From: an uncultured bacterium
GTDB lineage: Bacteria > Bacteroidota > Bacteroidia > Bacteroidales > JACABE01
Direction of reading: 5' to 3'
Assembly: GCA_903911455.1 (NCBI GenBank)
Contig: CAIWDQ010000621.1
Span: forward strand, 1 to 23,985
DNA length: 23,985 nt
Part shown: one piece after another, positions 23,309 through 23,985 of the stretch
How positions within the stretch are numbered: position 1 is the first letter of the stretch
How the letters are laid out: each line of letters opens with the position of its first letter
Made by a program: the position numbers and the translations under genes
The notes under the pieces: model-generated
Seen by the model: the letters and a program-made list of their open reading frames with translations, nothing else
Told to the model about the DNA's origin: nothing
Databases searched by the model: none

Positions 23309-23985
23309 TTAGTTTATCATAGCACTCATTACAGGGCTTTGAATCAGAGGTTTTTTGGTCTTTCTATCAATATATACTGCAATATAATATACTACTTTAC
23401 CAACATCGGCTGCATCAAATGTATTTAAAAAATTTCCTCTGGAAGTAGAACCTAAATGCGACATATTTTTAATATCAACAGGTGGAGTTAAACCTCCAAT
23501 TTGCTGATAAATTTCAATAGTAACTGCATCAGAAGGCACAGCTATCTTGCCATTAGCAGAATTTCGGGTTGATATTTTATGCTGTAAATGATTGCTTGAA
23601 TCAATTTTATTAATAGATGGAAAACTATCTGCTGCCATGCCTACCACTACAGGATTTGTCGCTTCTCCCTTAATTTCAAGACATAACACTTTAACTTTTG
23701 CAGCATCTCCGGCAACTGCTTTTTGAACTTGTGGACACCAACCGTTGTTTATATCATTGGTAATCTCTCTCTTCTTAGCATTTTTTAATGCTGTTTTTTG
23801 TTTTAGAAGCTCTCTAGCTTCATTACATTCTTCTTCGAGTACCTTAAGTTCTTCGTTTTTAGCATCTACTGCTATTGCTGTAGGTGAAATTGAAGGTACA
23901 ATTGTAGGATTGTCGGTTACTGCTTTTGTTATAACGCCTACTTTTACTGTAAAAGGTCCTATTCTAAGGTTTCCTAAGTTTGCAA
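23309..23985 (-). CDS. Partial gene, conserved-hypothetical protein with FN3-like end
   Basis: The minus-strand frame is open from the stop at 23309-23311 to the right edge, so the 5' end lies outside the window and at least 225 residues are present. A GTG near 23687 is an internal valine, not the start, because the frame continues upstream with a plausible protein. The visible part has a Pro/Val/Ile-rich segment (VTDNPTIVPSISPTAIAVDA), a charged coiled-coil-like helix (EELKVLEEECNEARELLKQK), a WCP motif and a C-terminal beta domain ending in GKVVYYIAVYIDRKTKKPLI. That last motif resembles the final strands of an FN3-like domain seen in Bacteroidota hypothetical proteins. I cannot assign a function or say whether it has a signal peptide. 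Confidence 0.75.
   Translation of the reverse strand, partial: ANLGNLRIGPFTVKVGVITKAVTDNPTIVPSISPTAIAVDAKNEELKVLEEECNEARELLKQKTALKNAKKREITNDINNGWCPQVQKAVAGDAAKVKVLCLEIKGEATNPVVVGMAADSFPSINKIDSSNHLQHKISTRNSANGKIAVPSDAVTIEIYQQIGGLTPPVDIKNMSHLGSTSRGNFLNTFDAADVGKVVYYIAVYIDRKTKKPLIQSPVMSAMIN

Noticed and set aside
23309..23689. A complete 126-residue gene with a GTG start
   Set aside because: The frame continues upstream without a stop to the window edge, with plausible protein sequence, so the GTG is internal and the gene is partial.

Overview
The window is AT-rich chromosomal DNA from a member of the Bacteroidota. This rests on the protein families present (a very large secreted GEVED/beta-helix protein, a BatA-type membrane protein, a Bacteroidota-style ParC), on the lack of clear Shine-Dalgarno sites, and on exact TAnnTTTG (-7 type) boxes directly upstream of three genes. 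A two-domain flavodiiron protein points to an anaerobic or microaerophilic life. Genus and species cannot be read from the sequence.

Layout. Positions 1-304 hold no gene, only a strong terminator. Half the window (305-12172, minus strand) is one 3955-residue secreted mosaic protein: signal peptide, two Ig-like+GEVED cassettes, FN3-like domains, three parallel-beta-helix modules and a C-terminal dockerin-type repeat pair. No catalytic domain and no usual type IX secretion tail is visible. A 778-base gap (12173-12950) carries a degenerate tandem array with a strict ~21-base period. Next come trmD (minus) and, divergently, a membrane-anchored J-domain protein. A BatA/VWA-like membrane protein and a plus-strand cluster follow: parC, a flavodiiron protein, a lipoprotein with a TTG start, and a secreted protein of unknown function. 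A bidirectional terminator separates this cluster from a minus-strand PEMT/ICMT-like membrane methyltransferase. The last gene (minus) runs off the right edge and is partial.

How the genes relate. parC through the secreted protein lie head to tail with gaps of 38-54 bases and no visible internal terminator, so one transcript is plausible, though the functions do not form a pathway. trmD, the J-protein and parC are housekeeping or quality-control genes. The accessory part is the giant surface protein and the repeat array beside it.

I did not find a clear new multi-gene system. The observations most worth following are the 21-base array with an embedded hairpin, the dockerin-type end on a giant protein without a type IX tail, and a clamp-binding-like QMTLF motif at the very C-terminus of ParC.
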